Part shown: positions 15,628-22,941 of the stretch, in pieces
Layout of the letters: every line of letters starts with the position of its first letter
Numbering within the stretch: position 1 is the stretch's first letter
Notes under the pieces: model-generated
What the model saw: only the letters and a program-made list of their open reading frames with translations
The model's database searches: none
Told to the model about the DNA's origin: nothing
Made by a program: the position numbers and the translations under genes
Origin: Saccharibacillus kuerlensis DSM 22868
GTDB lineage: Bacteria; Bacillota; Bacilli; Paenibacillales; Paenibacillaceae
DNA: 35,714 nt
NCBI RefSeq assembly: GCF_000378145.1
Contig: NZ_KB899311.1
Coordinates: 1 to 35,714, forward strand
Direction of reading: 5' to 3'

Positions 15628-15655
15628 AAAACAAAAAAAGCCGCAGCGCAGCGGC
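15628..15655 (-). terminator. Rho-independent terminator after plsC
   Basis: Stem GCCGC/GCGGC (15640-15644 with 15651-15655) followed on the minus strand by seven U and a second U run. Confidence 0.75.
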
Positions 15656-15731
15656 CCTAAAGTGAAAAAGCGAAGAAAAAGAGGTCTGCTGTCCAGCGCA
15701 TTCCTTCTCTTTTCCTCCCCTTATAGAATTT

Positions 15732-16337
15732 CTAATCCAACTGCTTCAATCCGGTTTCCAAGTTGTTCATCGCTAATGCTAGACGGTCGGCAAGTTCGCC
15801 AATGTCCTTTTTACCCTGCGAAGGATCTTGAGATACCGTTAGAATGGGGTCTCCGATAACGATCCGGGTTTTTTTTCCGCTCAGCAGCTCCTTGAGTCCG
15901 GTGGGACCGGCGTACGCCGCAGGTACGATTGGAACCTTGGCCATATTGGCGATTGTGACGGCACCGCGTTTCATCGGCACATCCTCGGACGAACGTGTGC
16001 CCGACGGGAAGATCCCGATTGTCTTGCCCTGCTTGAGCAGCTGGATCGGAACTTTTAAGCTGCTTGGTCCCGGCTTTTCGCGGTCTACCGGGAAAGCATT
16101 GATATCACGCAAAAATTTATCGGCAATCCTTTTCCGGAACAATTCCTTTTTGGCCATAAAATGAACTTCGGTCGGCAGCAGCGAAGTGCCCAGCGCCACA
16201 ACGTCCATCCAGCCTCTATGCGTGCACGTAATCACGTACCCGCCCTCCTTTGGCAGCTTGTCCGCTCCGATAACCTCGAACTTTCCAAATCCCCGTAATA
16301 AGAGTCTGGCAAATCTGGCGATTGGTTGATACAACAC
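15732..16337 (-). CDS. plsC: 1-acyl-sn-glycerol-3-phosphate acyltransferase
   Basis: PlsC-family enzyme that acylates lysophosphatidic acid to phosphatidic acid at the membrane. Motif I is THRGWMD (H-x4-D), motif II AFPVDREKPG, motif III FPSGTRSSEDVPMKRGA and motif IV IVPAAYAGP, all as in Bacillus PlsC. Start choice: the GTG at 16335-16337 has AAGGAG eight nt upstream and gives a 201-residue protein starting where family members start. An in-frame ATG at 16368-16370 adds 11 residues but lacks a Shine-Dalgarno and directly abuts an extended -10-like TGCTAAAAT (16371-16379), so transcription would begin inside it. Confidence 0.92.
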   Translation of the reverse strand: MLYQPIARFARLLLRGFGKFEVIGADKLPKEGGYVITCTHRGWMDVVALGTSLLPTEVHFMAKKELFRKRIADKFLRDINAFPVDREKPGPSSLKVPIQLLKQGKTIGIFPSGTRSSEDVPMKRGAVTIANMAKVPIVPAAYAGPTGLKELLSGKKTRIVIGDPILTVSQDPSQGKKDIGELADRLALAMNNLETGLKQLD

Positions 16338-16449
16338 GTCGACTGCTCCTTCCATATTCCACTTGTTCATATTTTAGCATCTGGTCCTAAATTTAAGACG
16401 CAGCTGTTTTTTATGCAAAAATGCCCGGCACGTTGTTAGTGTACCATGT

Positions 16450-16497
16450 GTTCAGTCTTCTGAACAGCCGTCTGACTTGAAAAAGCGCGGCGCTTTT
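16450..16497. repeat. Two adjacent perfect palindromes between plsC and the CheW gene
   Basis: GTTCAG/CTGAAC with a 4-nt loop (16450-16465) and AAAAGCGC/GCGCTTTT around one central base (16481-16497). They lie between divergent genes and could be operators or a weak terminator. A perfect -10 TATAAT for the CheW gene follows at 16534-16539. Confidence 0.45.
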
Positions 16498-16631
16498 CGA
16501 TCAAACCGGGTAGCGGGGCGCGGCCGGATAGCCTATAATGACGATAAGTCAATTCTTTTGCATGCATTTCCGATCCCCAGAACGAAATGCACCAAAATTC
16601 TATCCGTACACGAAGGAGACCGGCGCATACA

Positions 16632-17051
16632 ATGAGCGACTTTATTCTATTTAAACTGGCCGACAAAACTTATGGTGTCCCTTTTCATGAAATCGACGAA
16701 ATCCAGAATTCCAAGCCTGGTACGTCAATTCCGTTCTCCTCAGACTGGCACGAAGGTGTCGTCAAGATTCGCGAAGACATCTATACGATTCTTAATCTCC
16801 GCAAAAAATTGAATGTATCCCACGAGGAACAGCGCGATACGGACAAATTCATTCTGCTGCGCCGCGAGAAAGTTGCTCTGCTCGTCGATTCGCTTGACGA
16901 TACGGCTTCCGTTCCCGATACGGCATTGACCGATAACGAAGAAACGGCAAGCCGCCGGTTCCTTCCCTCTGTGTTCGAACACCGCGATCGGCTTGTTCTC
17001 GTCTTAGATGTGGAATCCCTGCTGGCCACAACAACCGGCGGTGGAGCTTAA
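16632..17051 (+). CDS. CheW-like domain protein (chemotaxis coupling)
   Basis: 139-residue protein made of one CheW domain: MSDFILFKLADKTYGVPFHE, WHEGVVKIREDIYTILNLRK, then FILLRREKVALLVDSLDD and RLVLVLDVESLL. CheW couples methyl-accepting receptors to CheA, but standalone copies outside chemotaxis operons also occur. The ATG at 16632-16634 has AAGGAG about 13 nt upstream, rather long; the open frame extends 15 codons upstream without better support. Upstream, TATAAT at 16534-16539 lacks a good -35, while CAAA and GCCGGATA around 16502-16531 loosely resemble a sigma-D promoter, which would suit a motility gene. Confidence 0.87.
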   Translation: MSDFILFKLADKTYGVPFHEIDEIQNSKPGTSIPFSSDWHEGVVKIREDIYTILNLRKKLNVSHEEQRDTDKFILLRREKVALLVDSLDDTASVPDTALTDNEETASRRFLPSVFEHRDRLVLVLDVESLLATTTGGGA

Positions 17052-17134
17052 GTACCGTTCCGAAGATTAAAAGCATTTGGATATTTCGGCGGATTCCGAT
17101 TTGGTACTCCATCAGAATCCGCTGTCTGAATAAA

Positions 17135-17177
17135 CGACAAAAAGCCCCGATGAGGAACTGGGGCTTTTTGTCGTTTT
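17135..17177 (+). terminator. Rho-independent terminator after the CheW gene
   Basis: Perfect 14-bp stem (17135-17148 with 17160-17173) followed by TTTT on plus; also symmetric enough to act on minus. Confidence 0.9.
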
Positions 17178-17461
17178 CACGGCTTCCGGGTACAAGAGAA
17201 GTGGCTGCGAATAAAAAATGTTTGTTGGAAAGTTCCCGTAAGTGAAGTGGACCTCTACTTGGAAGGACTGGAATACGGGGGCCGGATGAAAGGTGCCGCA
17301 AAATACGAGAGCGCCAGCGGTTGATTGATCTAGCGGATGATGGGGCCGTTTATGCTGCTGGTCTGTGACACTCTTATCTCTTAGAACGCAGACTCCTTAA
17401 ATTTGGATCACTTTTTCTAGTTTTTATTTTTCAAAATTAAAAGTGCGTGCCCTGTTCCCGA
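17178..17461. other. Gap with a possible coding remnant
   Basis: No intact gene. On plus, one frame reads VDLYLEGLEYGGRMKGAAKY (about 17245-17305) and the +1 frame then reads ERQRLIDLADDGAVYAAGL to a stop at about 17369. The composition looks protein-like and a single frameshift would join the two, suggesting a decayed gene, but I do not recognise the family. Confidence 0.3.
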
Positions 17462-18418
17462 TTAGTTCCGCCACATTGAAGCAATCGCGGCGATTTGTTC
17501 CGGTGTCGTTCGGCAGCAGCCGCCGATCAGCTTGGCTCCAGCTTCGTGCCAAACGCGTGCCGCATCGGCAAAATGACCGCAGGCAGCCGTCTCTCCGGCA
17601 TGCCAAGTCTTGGTCGAAGCATCGTAGCTTTCCCCGGAGTTCGGATAAACTAACACCGGCTTGCTCGTATGAACAGCTAACTGTGCGACCGCTTCGGCTG
17701 CAGCCGAAGACGGTGCGCAGTTCACGCCGATCGCCGCAACGAACGGATAAGCTTCAAGCGCATATGCGCACTCCTTCAGCGGCGTACCTTCACTGATTCG
17801 ACTTCCGTCCCGAAGTGAAAAAGACACCCAGGCGTAAGTTCCCGGAAACTCTTCCAGCAGCTTTGCAAGAACTACAGCTTCCTGCAGTGACGGAATTGTC
17901 TCAAAAGCGAGCACATCGGCACCCGCTTCGACTAACGCCCGCATTCGCGGACGATGGAACTCTGCGAGCCGCTCATCATCGACACCGTATTGACCGACAT
18001 ATTCTGAACCGTCCGCCAAATAAGCGCCGTAAGGACCGACAGAAGCTGCAACAAGCGGCTTCGGCCGACCGTTATGCTCAGCTTCCGCCCAGAAAGCGTC
18101 CCGTGCTTCTGCCGCCAATGTGACCGTCTGACGGATCAGATTCAGCGCTTGCTCTTCGCCAATACCTTTCGCGGCAAAACCTTCGACAGTTGCCTGATAA
18201 CTCGCTGTAATCGCACAGTCTGCGCCGGCACGGAAATAATCGGCGTGTACACGCCGGATCAGCTCAGGCTGCTCCAGCAGTACACGGGCCGACCACAGCG
18301 GATCGTCCAAGTTGCAACCGTGACGCTCCAATTCGGTCGCCATGGCTCCGTCCAGAATCATTACCGGGTAGTGATCCAAAATAGCTTCAATCGGATTGTT
18401 AGGCAGTGGCTTTCTCAT
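17462..18418 (-). CDS. mmuM: Homocysteine S-methyltransferase
   Basis: 318-residue zinc enzyme that makes methionine by transferring a methyl group from S-methylmethionine to homocysteine. The N-terminal [12 protein letters not shown] and the zinc ligands in GVNCAPSS and [11 protein letters not shown] are those of the MmuM/YbgG family, and the length fits. The ATG at 18416-18418 overlaps the stop of the upstream permease gene by 4 nt (ATGA), so import and use of S-methylmethionine are translationally coupled. An S-box or T-box leader was looked for upstream of the pair and not recognised. Confidence 0.94.
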   Translation of the reverse strand: MRKPLPNNPIEAILDHYPVMILDGAMATELERHGCNLDDPLWSARVLLEQPELIRRVHADYFRAGADCAITASYQATVEGFAAKGIGEEQALNLIRQTVTLAAEARDAFWAEAEHNGRPKPLVAASVGPYGAYLADGSEYVGQYGVDDERLAEFHRPRMRALVEAGADVLAFETIPSLQEAVVLAKLLEEFPGTYAWVSFSLRDGSRISEGTPLKECAYALEAYPFVAAIGVNCAPSSAAAEAVAQLAVHTSKPVLVYPNSGESYDASTKTWHAGETAACGHFADAARVWHEAGAKLIGGCCRTTPEQIAAIASMWRN

Positions 18419-19809
18419 GCTTGATTCTCTCCTCCACCGGCCCGATTACGGGCAGTGATATAGTAAGCTGCATAGCAGAATAAAATGAACGGAATTCCGA
18501 AGTACAGCGCAATGCGCTGTGTCGGATCGAAAGCAATGCCAATGCAGGACAGCAGGCACAGCAGGAATGAAGCGATCGGTACGAAAGGGTACCACGGGGT
18601 GCGGAACGCCAAATCCCGAACAGAATGTCCGGCTTTGATATAAGCGCGCCGGAACAGAAGCTGCGATAAGCTGATGCTCATCCAGACGATGACAACCGCA
18701 AGACCCGAGATCGAAACCAATGCAATATATACCGTATCCGGAGCAATGATGCCGGACAGCAGTGCCAGCGCTCCTCCTACCATGCTCAGCATTAGAGCGT
18801 TCAACGGTATTCCGCGCGCATTAATACGTGCCAGTGAACGAGGAATTGTACCTTTGGCCGCCAACGACCACAGCATACGCGACGATGCATATAATCCCGA
18901 ATTGGCTGCTGACAGGATCGCTGTCAAAATGACGAAATTCATCACGTCCGCAGCATATGGAATGCCTACTCGGTCAAGTACCGCTACAAACGGACTTTCC
19001 AATACACCTGCGTCGTTCATTGGTAGCAGCGCCGACAGGACGAAGATCGTACCGATGAAAAATAGTACTAGACGCAGCAGCGTCGTTTTGATTGCTTTCG
19101 GTATGGTGCGTGCCGGATCGACCGTTTCGCCGGCGGCGATGCCGATCAGCTCTGTACCGGAGAAAGCAAAGTTGACAGCCAACATCGTTAGTAGAATAGC
19201 GCCGGCTCCATTCGGGAACCAACCGTCTGCGGTCAGGTTCGAGAGCAGCGGCGCCGTTTCACGGCCTTCCATTGGAACGATTCCGAATACGGCTGCCGCT
19301 CCAATTATGATAAACACGACAATCGTCAATACTTTAACAAGCGAGAACCAGAACTCCGATTCCGCGAAAAAGCGTACGCTGCTTGCGTTCAGGAAAAAAA
19401 TCAATGCCGCAAACAGTGCACTCCAAATCCAGACGCTCACGTCGGGGAACCAGCGCTGCATTAACAGACCAGCCGCCGTAAACTCCGAACCAAGTGCCAC
19501 CGTCCATGTCAACCAATACAGCCAAGCGACTGTATAACCGGTGGCCGGACCGATATATTTGGCTGCATAGCTGTGAAATGCTCCCGTTTCCGGCATATGT
19601 ACAGACAATTCCCCAAGGCACAGCATGACGAGGTAAACGGCAATCGCTCCTACCAGATAAGACAATATGGCGCCAATCGGACCGGCCTGCTGGATGGTGT
19701 AACCGGAACTGAGAAACAGCCCTGTACCGATGACTCCGCCGAGCGATAGCATCACAACATGTCTAACCTGCATCCTCCTTTGAAAATGACCTTCTTTTTC
19801 TTGTTCCAT
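18415..19809 (-). CDS. mmuP: Amino acid permease, S-methylmethionine transporter type
   Basis: 464-residue APC-superfamily permease with about 12 hydrophobic segments. The first reads [20 protein letters not shown], the substrate-binding unwound helix of the family. [20 protein letters not shown] and [20 protein letters not shown] are typical of the YbgF/MmuP/GabP group. The start is the ATG at 19807-19809 ([12 protein letters not shown]) with GAGGAG seven nt upstream; 55 extra codons in the open frame carry a separate hairpin and no ribosome-binding site. Coupling to mmuM makes S-methylmethionine the likely substrate, though the family also moves other amino acids. Confidence 0.9.
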   Translation of the reverse strand: MEQEKEGHFQRRMQVRHVVMLSLGGVIGTGLFLSSGYTIQQAGPIGAILSYLVGAIAVYLVMLCLGELSVHMPETGAFHSYAAKYIGPATGYTVAWLYWLTWTVALGSEFTAAGLLMQRWFPDVSVWIWSALFAALIFFLNASSVRFFAESEFWFSLVKVLTIVVFIIIGAAAVFGIVPMEGRETAPLLSNLTADGWFPNGAGAILLTMLAVNFAFSGTELIGIAAGETVDPARTIPKAIKTTLLRLVLFFIGTIFVLSALLPMNDAGVLESPFVAVLDRVGIPYAADVMNFVILTAILSAANSGLYASSRMLWSLAAKGTIPRSLARINARGIPLNALMLSMVGGALALLSGIIAPDTVYIALVSISGLAVVIVWMSISLSQLLFRRAYIKAGHSVRDLAFRTPWYPFVPIASFLLCLLSCIGIAFDPTQRIALYFGIPFILFCYAAYYITARNRAGGGENQA

Positions 19810-20306
19810 TCCTATTCTCCTCTTCCAGTCCACGTGCCAAAGAGGCGTCTTCATATGAAAGCGCCCCAGAAACCCTTGCGTGCTGGGGCATGCTTCAATT
19901 TTGCTCGCCCCTTGGCTCTTTGCAATCTCGAACCATTCTCTTGCAAACCTGCACAGCCAAACTATGATATGCAATAACTGCAGCAGAATTCAAAGTAATG
20001 CCCGTAGGACCAACGATTTTCAAACCAATATACCGAGGACTAACAGGGTATGTCAATAATTATTTTATGTCCCTTCACCGCATTGAACCGTCAGTCCGAA
20101 CAAGCGAATGGATAACTGCCCTGCTTATTGACATTTAATTTGAAAATATTCTGGCGTATACGCAATTCCATCCGCTTGTTCGAATGAAATGAAACTGTAT
20201 CCATTTACTGAACGAAGCTGAGTGGCCGTTTTTTTGTAAGCCGAACTTTGAGATACAGGATTTATAAAAGGGGATACAGGGTTTATTGAAAAGGAATGTA
20301 GAATTA
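19810..20306. other. Gene-free leader/intergenic region with interleaved inverted repeats
   Basis: Holds no gene. In the mmuP leader a GC-rich hairpin (GCCCCAG 19863-19869 with CTGGGGC 19883-19889) is not followed by a U run. Further upstream two inverted repeats interleave: TGTCAATAA (20051-20059) with TTATTGACA (20125-20133), and CGAACAAGCGAATGG (20097-20111) with CCATCCGCTTGTTCG (20168-20182, 14 of 15). The order A-B-A'-B' is a pseudoknot-like topology. No known riboswitch consensus was recognised. Confidence 0.45.
20252..20293. repeat. 21-bp direct repeat
   Basis: GATACAGGATTTAT (from 20252) and GATACAGGGTTTAT (from 20273), followed by similar A/G-rich tails; start-to-start distance 21 bp. 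Could be an operator or a simple duplication. Confidence 0.5.
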
Positions 20307-20352
20307 AATAAAAGAAGAAAGGACCGGCTTAGCTGGTCTTTTCTTCTTTTAT
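20307..20352. terminator. Terminator-like long hairpin
   Basis: Stem of about 18 bp (20307-20325 with 20335-20352), fully paired in the plus-strand RNA with a G-U, one mismatch on minus. A/U-rich lower stem on both sides. It probably ends the hydrolase transcript coming from the right. Confidence 0.65.
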
Positions 20353-20469
20353 TTTGTGCTTTCGAGAAAGCTTATCCACTTTGAAAGCTCATACGCTGTG
20401 GGAAAAAGGAGATTCACATTCAGCAGCTTGATCCAACTGATGCAGCTTATACGGCTCTCTTGCTGCTTC

Positions 20470-20529
20470 GGTTTGTGAATTGGTTTGTGAATCGATCTGC
20501 AGATCGGCTTGTGAATCAGTCTGCGGATC
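20470..20529. repeat. Degenerate 12-bp tandem repeat, about five units
   Basis: Units GGTTTGTGAATT, GGTTTGTGAATC, GATCTGCAGATC, GGCTTGTGAATC and AGTCTGCGGATC run head to tail just after the hydrolase stop, then decay into GATCGATC sequence. The period is a multiple of three, which suggests a former coding tail, but no supported reading frame covers it now. Confidence 0.6.
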
Positions 20530-20542
20530 GGGGATCGATCGC

Positions 20543-21520
20543 TTACACTCTTCCATCTTCTGCGAACCATGCTAGGGATTCGATCAACCGTGACGCAAAA
20601 TCTTCCGGATAATCATGACCCACACCAGGTATAATGCTCAGTCGACATTCAAGACCCGCCAACTGCATAGAACGAGTCAGCTGCTCCGACGAATCCGAAC
20701 TTTCATGATCCTCTTCTCCGACCAACACTACGACCCGAGGAGTACGTTCTTCCAGCCGTTCCAGCGCTTCCGTCCACTCCTCCGGCTCTGCCAGCCATGG
20801 AGCTGTCAGGATCAGCCCATCCGCCGGAAATTCGTCATGCAGCAGAGCATTCAGCGCAACTTCAGCTCCGGCAGAGAATGCGCCGAGTACGATAGGGCCG
20901 TACAATGTACCATCCTCCGCTGCTGTTAGACTCTCCAGATGTTCTCGCAGCTCGGCCGCACCCAGATCGATATCGTCCCAACCGTAGGCGTTTGCGAAAC
21001 GAATCTGCGATGAGCGAATTAAGCCGACCGTCCAGCCGTATTGCAGCGCAGGCTTCCAGAATGGCTCGGCATCGCGCTGGCTTTCTTGGTCGCCGTGCAG
21101 CACAAGCAGGAGCGGCCGTACTGCGGATTCTGCTCCCGTCCCGCTTTGCGCCATTGAAATTTCCGGCTGCAGCACGGTGAGACCGGGCGCTGCATTTGCA
21201 TACGCCGCTTCTTCGCGTCGCGCACACAAATCCGCCAATTCGGCAAAACCTTCGCGTTCGCGCAGCGTTTCCAAATCTTCATCTTCTAGCAGATATTCCG
21301 CCGGATACCAGAACCCGCACTCTACAACCGCTTCATTCAGCAGATCAAAAGCTTCGTCCGTGCGTCCCGATGCAGCCGCCAGTGCATACCGCATATTCAT
21401 CTGCCGAGCATCGCTGCAATCGCCGTGCTCACGTACGAAGAGATAGGCTTCTTCCACGCCCTTTTCTTCCCGCCTGCTCAGCACTTCGTTGAAGAAGCGG
21501 GTCGCTGTCATATTTTCCAT
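20543..21520 (-). CDS. Alpha/beta hydrolase with N-terminal helical extension
   Basis: 325-residue protein in two parts. Residues 1-110 are helical and resemble a tetratricopeptide-type module (RREEKGVEEAYLFVREHG, AAASGRTDEAFDLLNEAVVE). From about residue 130 an alpha/beta-hydrolase core begins: PLLLVLHGDQES with the oxyanion strand, the nucleophile elbow GAFSAGAEVALNAL (G-x-S-x-G), the acid in VVVLVGEEDHESS and the base in IIPGVGHDYPEDF. The substrate is unknown; phospholipase/carboxylesterase-like enzymes share this pattern. The ATG at 21518-21520 has AGGAG six nt upstream, and this Shine-Dalgarno overlaps the stop codon of map 9 bp before, so the two form an operon. Confidence 0.85.
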   Translation of the reverse strand: MENMTATRFFNEVLSRREEKGVEEAYLFVREHGDCSDARQMNMRYALAAASGRTDEAFDLLNEAVVECGFWYPAEYLLEDEDLETLREREGFAELADLCARREEAAYANAAPGLTVLQPEISMAQSGTGAESAVRPLLLVLHGDQESQRDAEPFWKPALQYGWTVGLIRSSQIRFANAYGWDDIDLGAAELREHLESLTAAEDGTLYGPIVLGAFSAGAEVALNALLHDEFPADGLILTAPWLAEPEEWTEALERLEERTPRVVVLVGEEDHESSDSSEQLTRSMQLAGLECRLSIIPGVGHDYPEDFASRLIESLAWFAEDGRV

Positions 21521-21529
21521 ATCAAGCTC

Positions 21530-22276
21530 CTATTTCGTCAGGATGATTGGGGCACCCTTGGTAATGATCATCGTATGCTCGTATTGGGCTACGAAGCTGC
21601 CATCATCCGCTCTCAGCGTCCAACCGTCATTTTCATCCTCGAACACTTCACGTGCATTCGTCGATACGAAAGGCTCGAATGCAATAACGGAGCCTTCTTT
21701 CCACAGATCGGTATCCGTCGGATCATAGTAACTCAAGATGTACTCCGGCTCATCGTGCAGCGAGGTGCCAATCCCGTGCCCGGTTAACGTTTCGATAATG
21801 TTGAAACCATGCTGACGCGCGACGTTGTATGCCGCTTTACCCGCATTATTGCGTTTGGAACCGGCTTTGATCTTAGCGGCTCCCGCTTCAAACGCCTGCA
21901 CCGCTGCCTCGCACAATGTAACCAGACGCGGATCTCCTTGACCTACGACAAACGAGACTCCCGTATCGGCAAAATAACCGTCACATGAAGCGGAGACGTC
22001 CACATTAACCAGATCGCCTTCCTGAATAACGCGTTCACCCGGAATACCATGCGCAACTTCTTCGTTAACGCTGATACATGTATAACCCGGGAAATCGTAC
22101 GTCGATTTTGGAGCGGATACTGCGCCGTGCTCCTCGAAAAGTTCGGCGGCACGGCGATCCAGATCAATCGTCCGTACGCCCGGCTTGGCCATTTCCTTCA
22201 ATTCGTCGCGAATCATCGCTACGATCCGGCCTATTTTTTTCAATCCTTCAATTTCCTGCTCTGTTTTTACAATCAT
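21530..22276 (-). CDS. map: Type I methionine aminopeptidase
   Basis: 248-residue cytoplasmic dimetal enzyme that removes the initiator methionine. All five metal ligands are visible: Asp in LVNVDVSA, Asp in GYFADTG, His in LTGHGIGT, Glu in IAFEPFV and Glu in VAQYEHT. The ATG at 22274-22276 is preceded by AAGGAG. This is a stand-alone copy outside the ribosomal-protein operon, where Bacillus has its essential map; it may be the second paralogue. The alpha/beta hydrolase gene follows in the same transcript. Confidence 0.95.
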   Translation of the reverse strand: MIVKTEQEIEGLKKIGRIVAMIRDELKEMAKPGVRTIDLDRRAAELFEEHGAVSAPKSTYDFPGYTCISVNEEVAHGIPGERVIQEGDLVNVDVSASCDGYFADTGVSFVVGQGDPRLVTLCEAAVQAFEAGAAKIKAGSKRNNAGKAAYNVARQHGFNIIETLTGHGIGTSLHDEPEYILSYYDPTDTDLWKEGSVIAFEPFVSTNAREVFEDENDGWTLRADDGSFVAQYEHTMIITKGAPIILTK

Positions 22277-22337
22277 GCCTGTTCTCCTTCAGTTGTATAA
22301 TTTGGCGCCTGCCGATAATTGGGTTCCGACAGCGCCT

Positions 22338-22530
22338 TTACTCCATGTCGACGCCAGAGTGTTCCAGCACCTTAGCGCAGCCGTCGAGCACATCGTCTCC
22401 GTTTCTTTCTACGATCCCGCAGGCTCGCTCTGTGTAACGAAACCACCCATCCATTAGTTCAGGACAAGACCGCCAGCGCTTCCCCCGACTCCAGCAGCCT
22501 ACGCATGCTCTCTTTGAGGCTGTCCGTACC
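22338..22530 (-). pseudogene. Possible frameshifted small gene, unknown family
   Basis: One frame reads SLKESMRRLLESGEALAVLS and stops; the next frame continues ELMDGWFRYTERACGIVERN and ends HSGVDME-stop at 22338. Removing one T near 22461 (TCCTGAACTAATG) would join them into a ~70-residue acidic helical protein. No good start or Shine-Dalgarno is seen. It is either a decayed small gene or chance; I do not recognise it. Confidence 0.35.
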
Positions 22531-22630
22531 ACATTATAGCGGACTGCAAATCCTGGCAGGCACATGTCTTCCCTACTTGCCGTTATCCGATATTATACCA
22601 CCGCTGGCCTGCTGTTTCTTCCTTCCTTGC

Positions 22631-22666
22631 GAAAAAGGCTTCGGGAATTGCTCCGAAGCCTTTTTC
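22631..22666. terminator. Bidirectional terminator upstream of map
   Basis: Perfect 13-bp stem (22632-22644 with 22653-22665), A run before and T run after. The gap 22277-22941 otherwise holds only the possible frameshifted ORF and the glmS terminator. Confidence 0.82.
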
Positions 22667-22872
22667 ACCCATTTTCACCCACTTCAGCTTCTACATCAGT
22701 TGATTAATTTTCAAGCAATGGATCAAATTATCGGCCTATAAGTACACGTGATTGAAGATAATGCCAGTATTATAAATATGGTATTGGAAGAGGCATAGAG
22801 GATGTACATCAGGAAGACCGTATAACAGATTTGACTTCCCGTTAATCAAATGCTGCCTACATTTTAATCAGC

Positions 22873-22913
22873 AAAAAGGGTTAGTTCGAGATTGTTCCCG
22901 AACTAACCCCTTT
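22873..22913 (-). terminator. Rho-independent terminator after glmS
   Basis: Stem GGGTTAGTTCG with CGAACTAACCC (22878-22888 with 22899-22909), U run on the minus strand (22873-22877), 30 bp after the glmS stop. Confidence 0.88.
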
Positions 22914-22941
22914 ATTTACAATCAATTTCTTGAAATCTATT

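Noticed and set aside
15557-15859. Plus-strand ORF whose middle (MSEKQKKPQRSG...) looks like the basic N-terminus of a penicillin-binding protein
   Set aside because: It runs through the plsC terminator and then antisense into plsC, with no Shine-Dalgarno and no membrane segment or catalytic domain.
19810-20050. S-box (SAM-I) or T-box leader upstream of mmuP-mmuM
   Set aside because: Neither the SAM-I core nor a T-box GGUGGNACCGCG element was found on the minus strand; only one hairpin without U run.
20349-20570. 73-codon minus-strand ORF with IHKP-type repeats
   Set aside because: Overlaps the hydrolase end and a terminator; no Shine-Dalgarno. Explained by the 12-bp tandem repeat.
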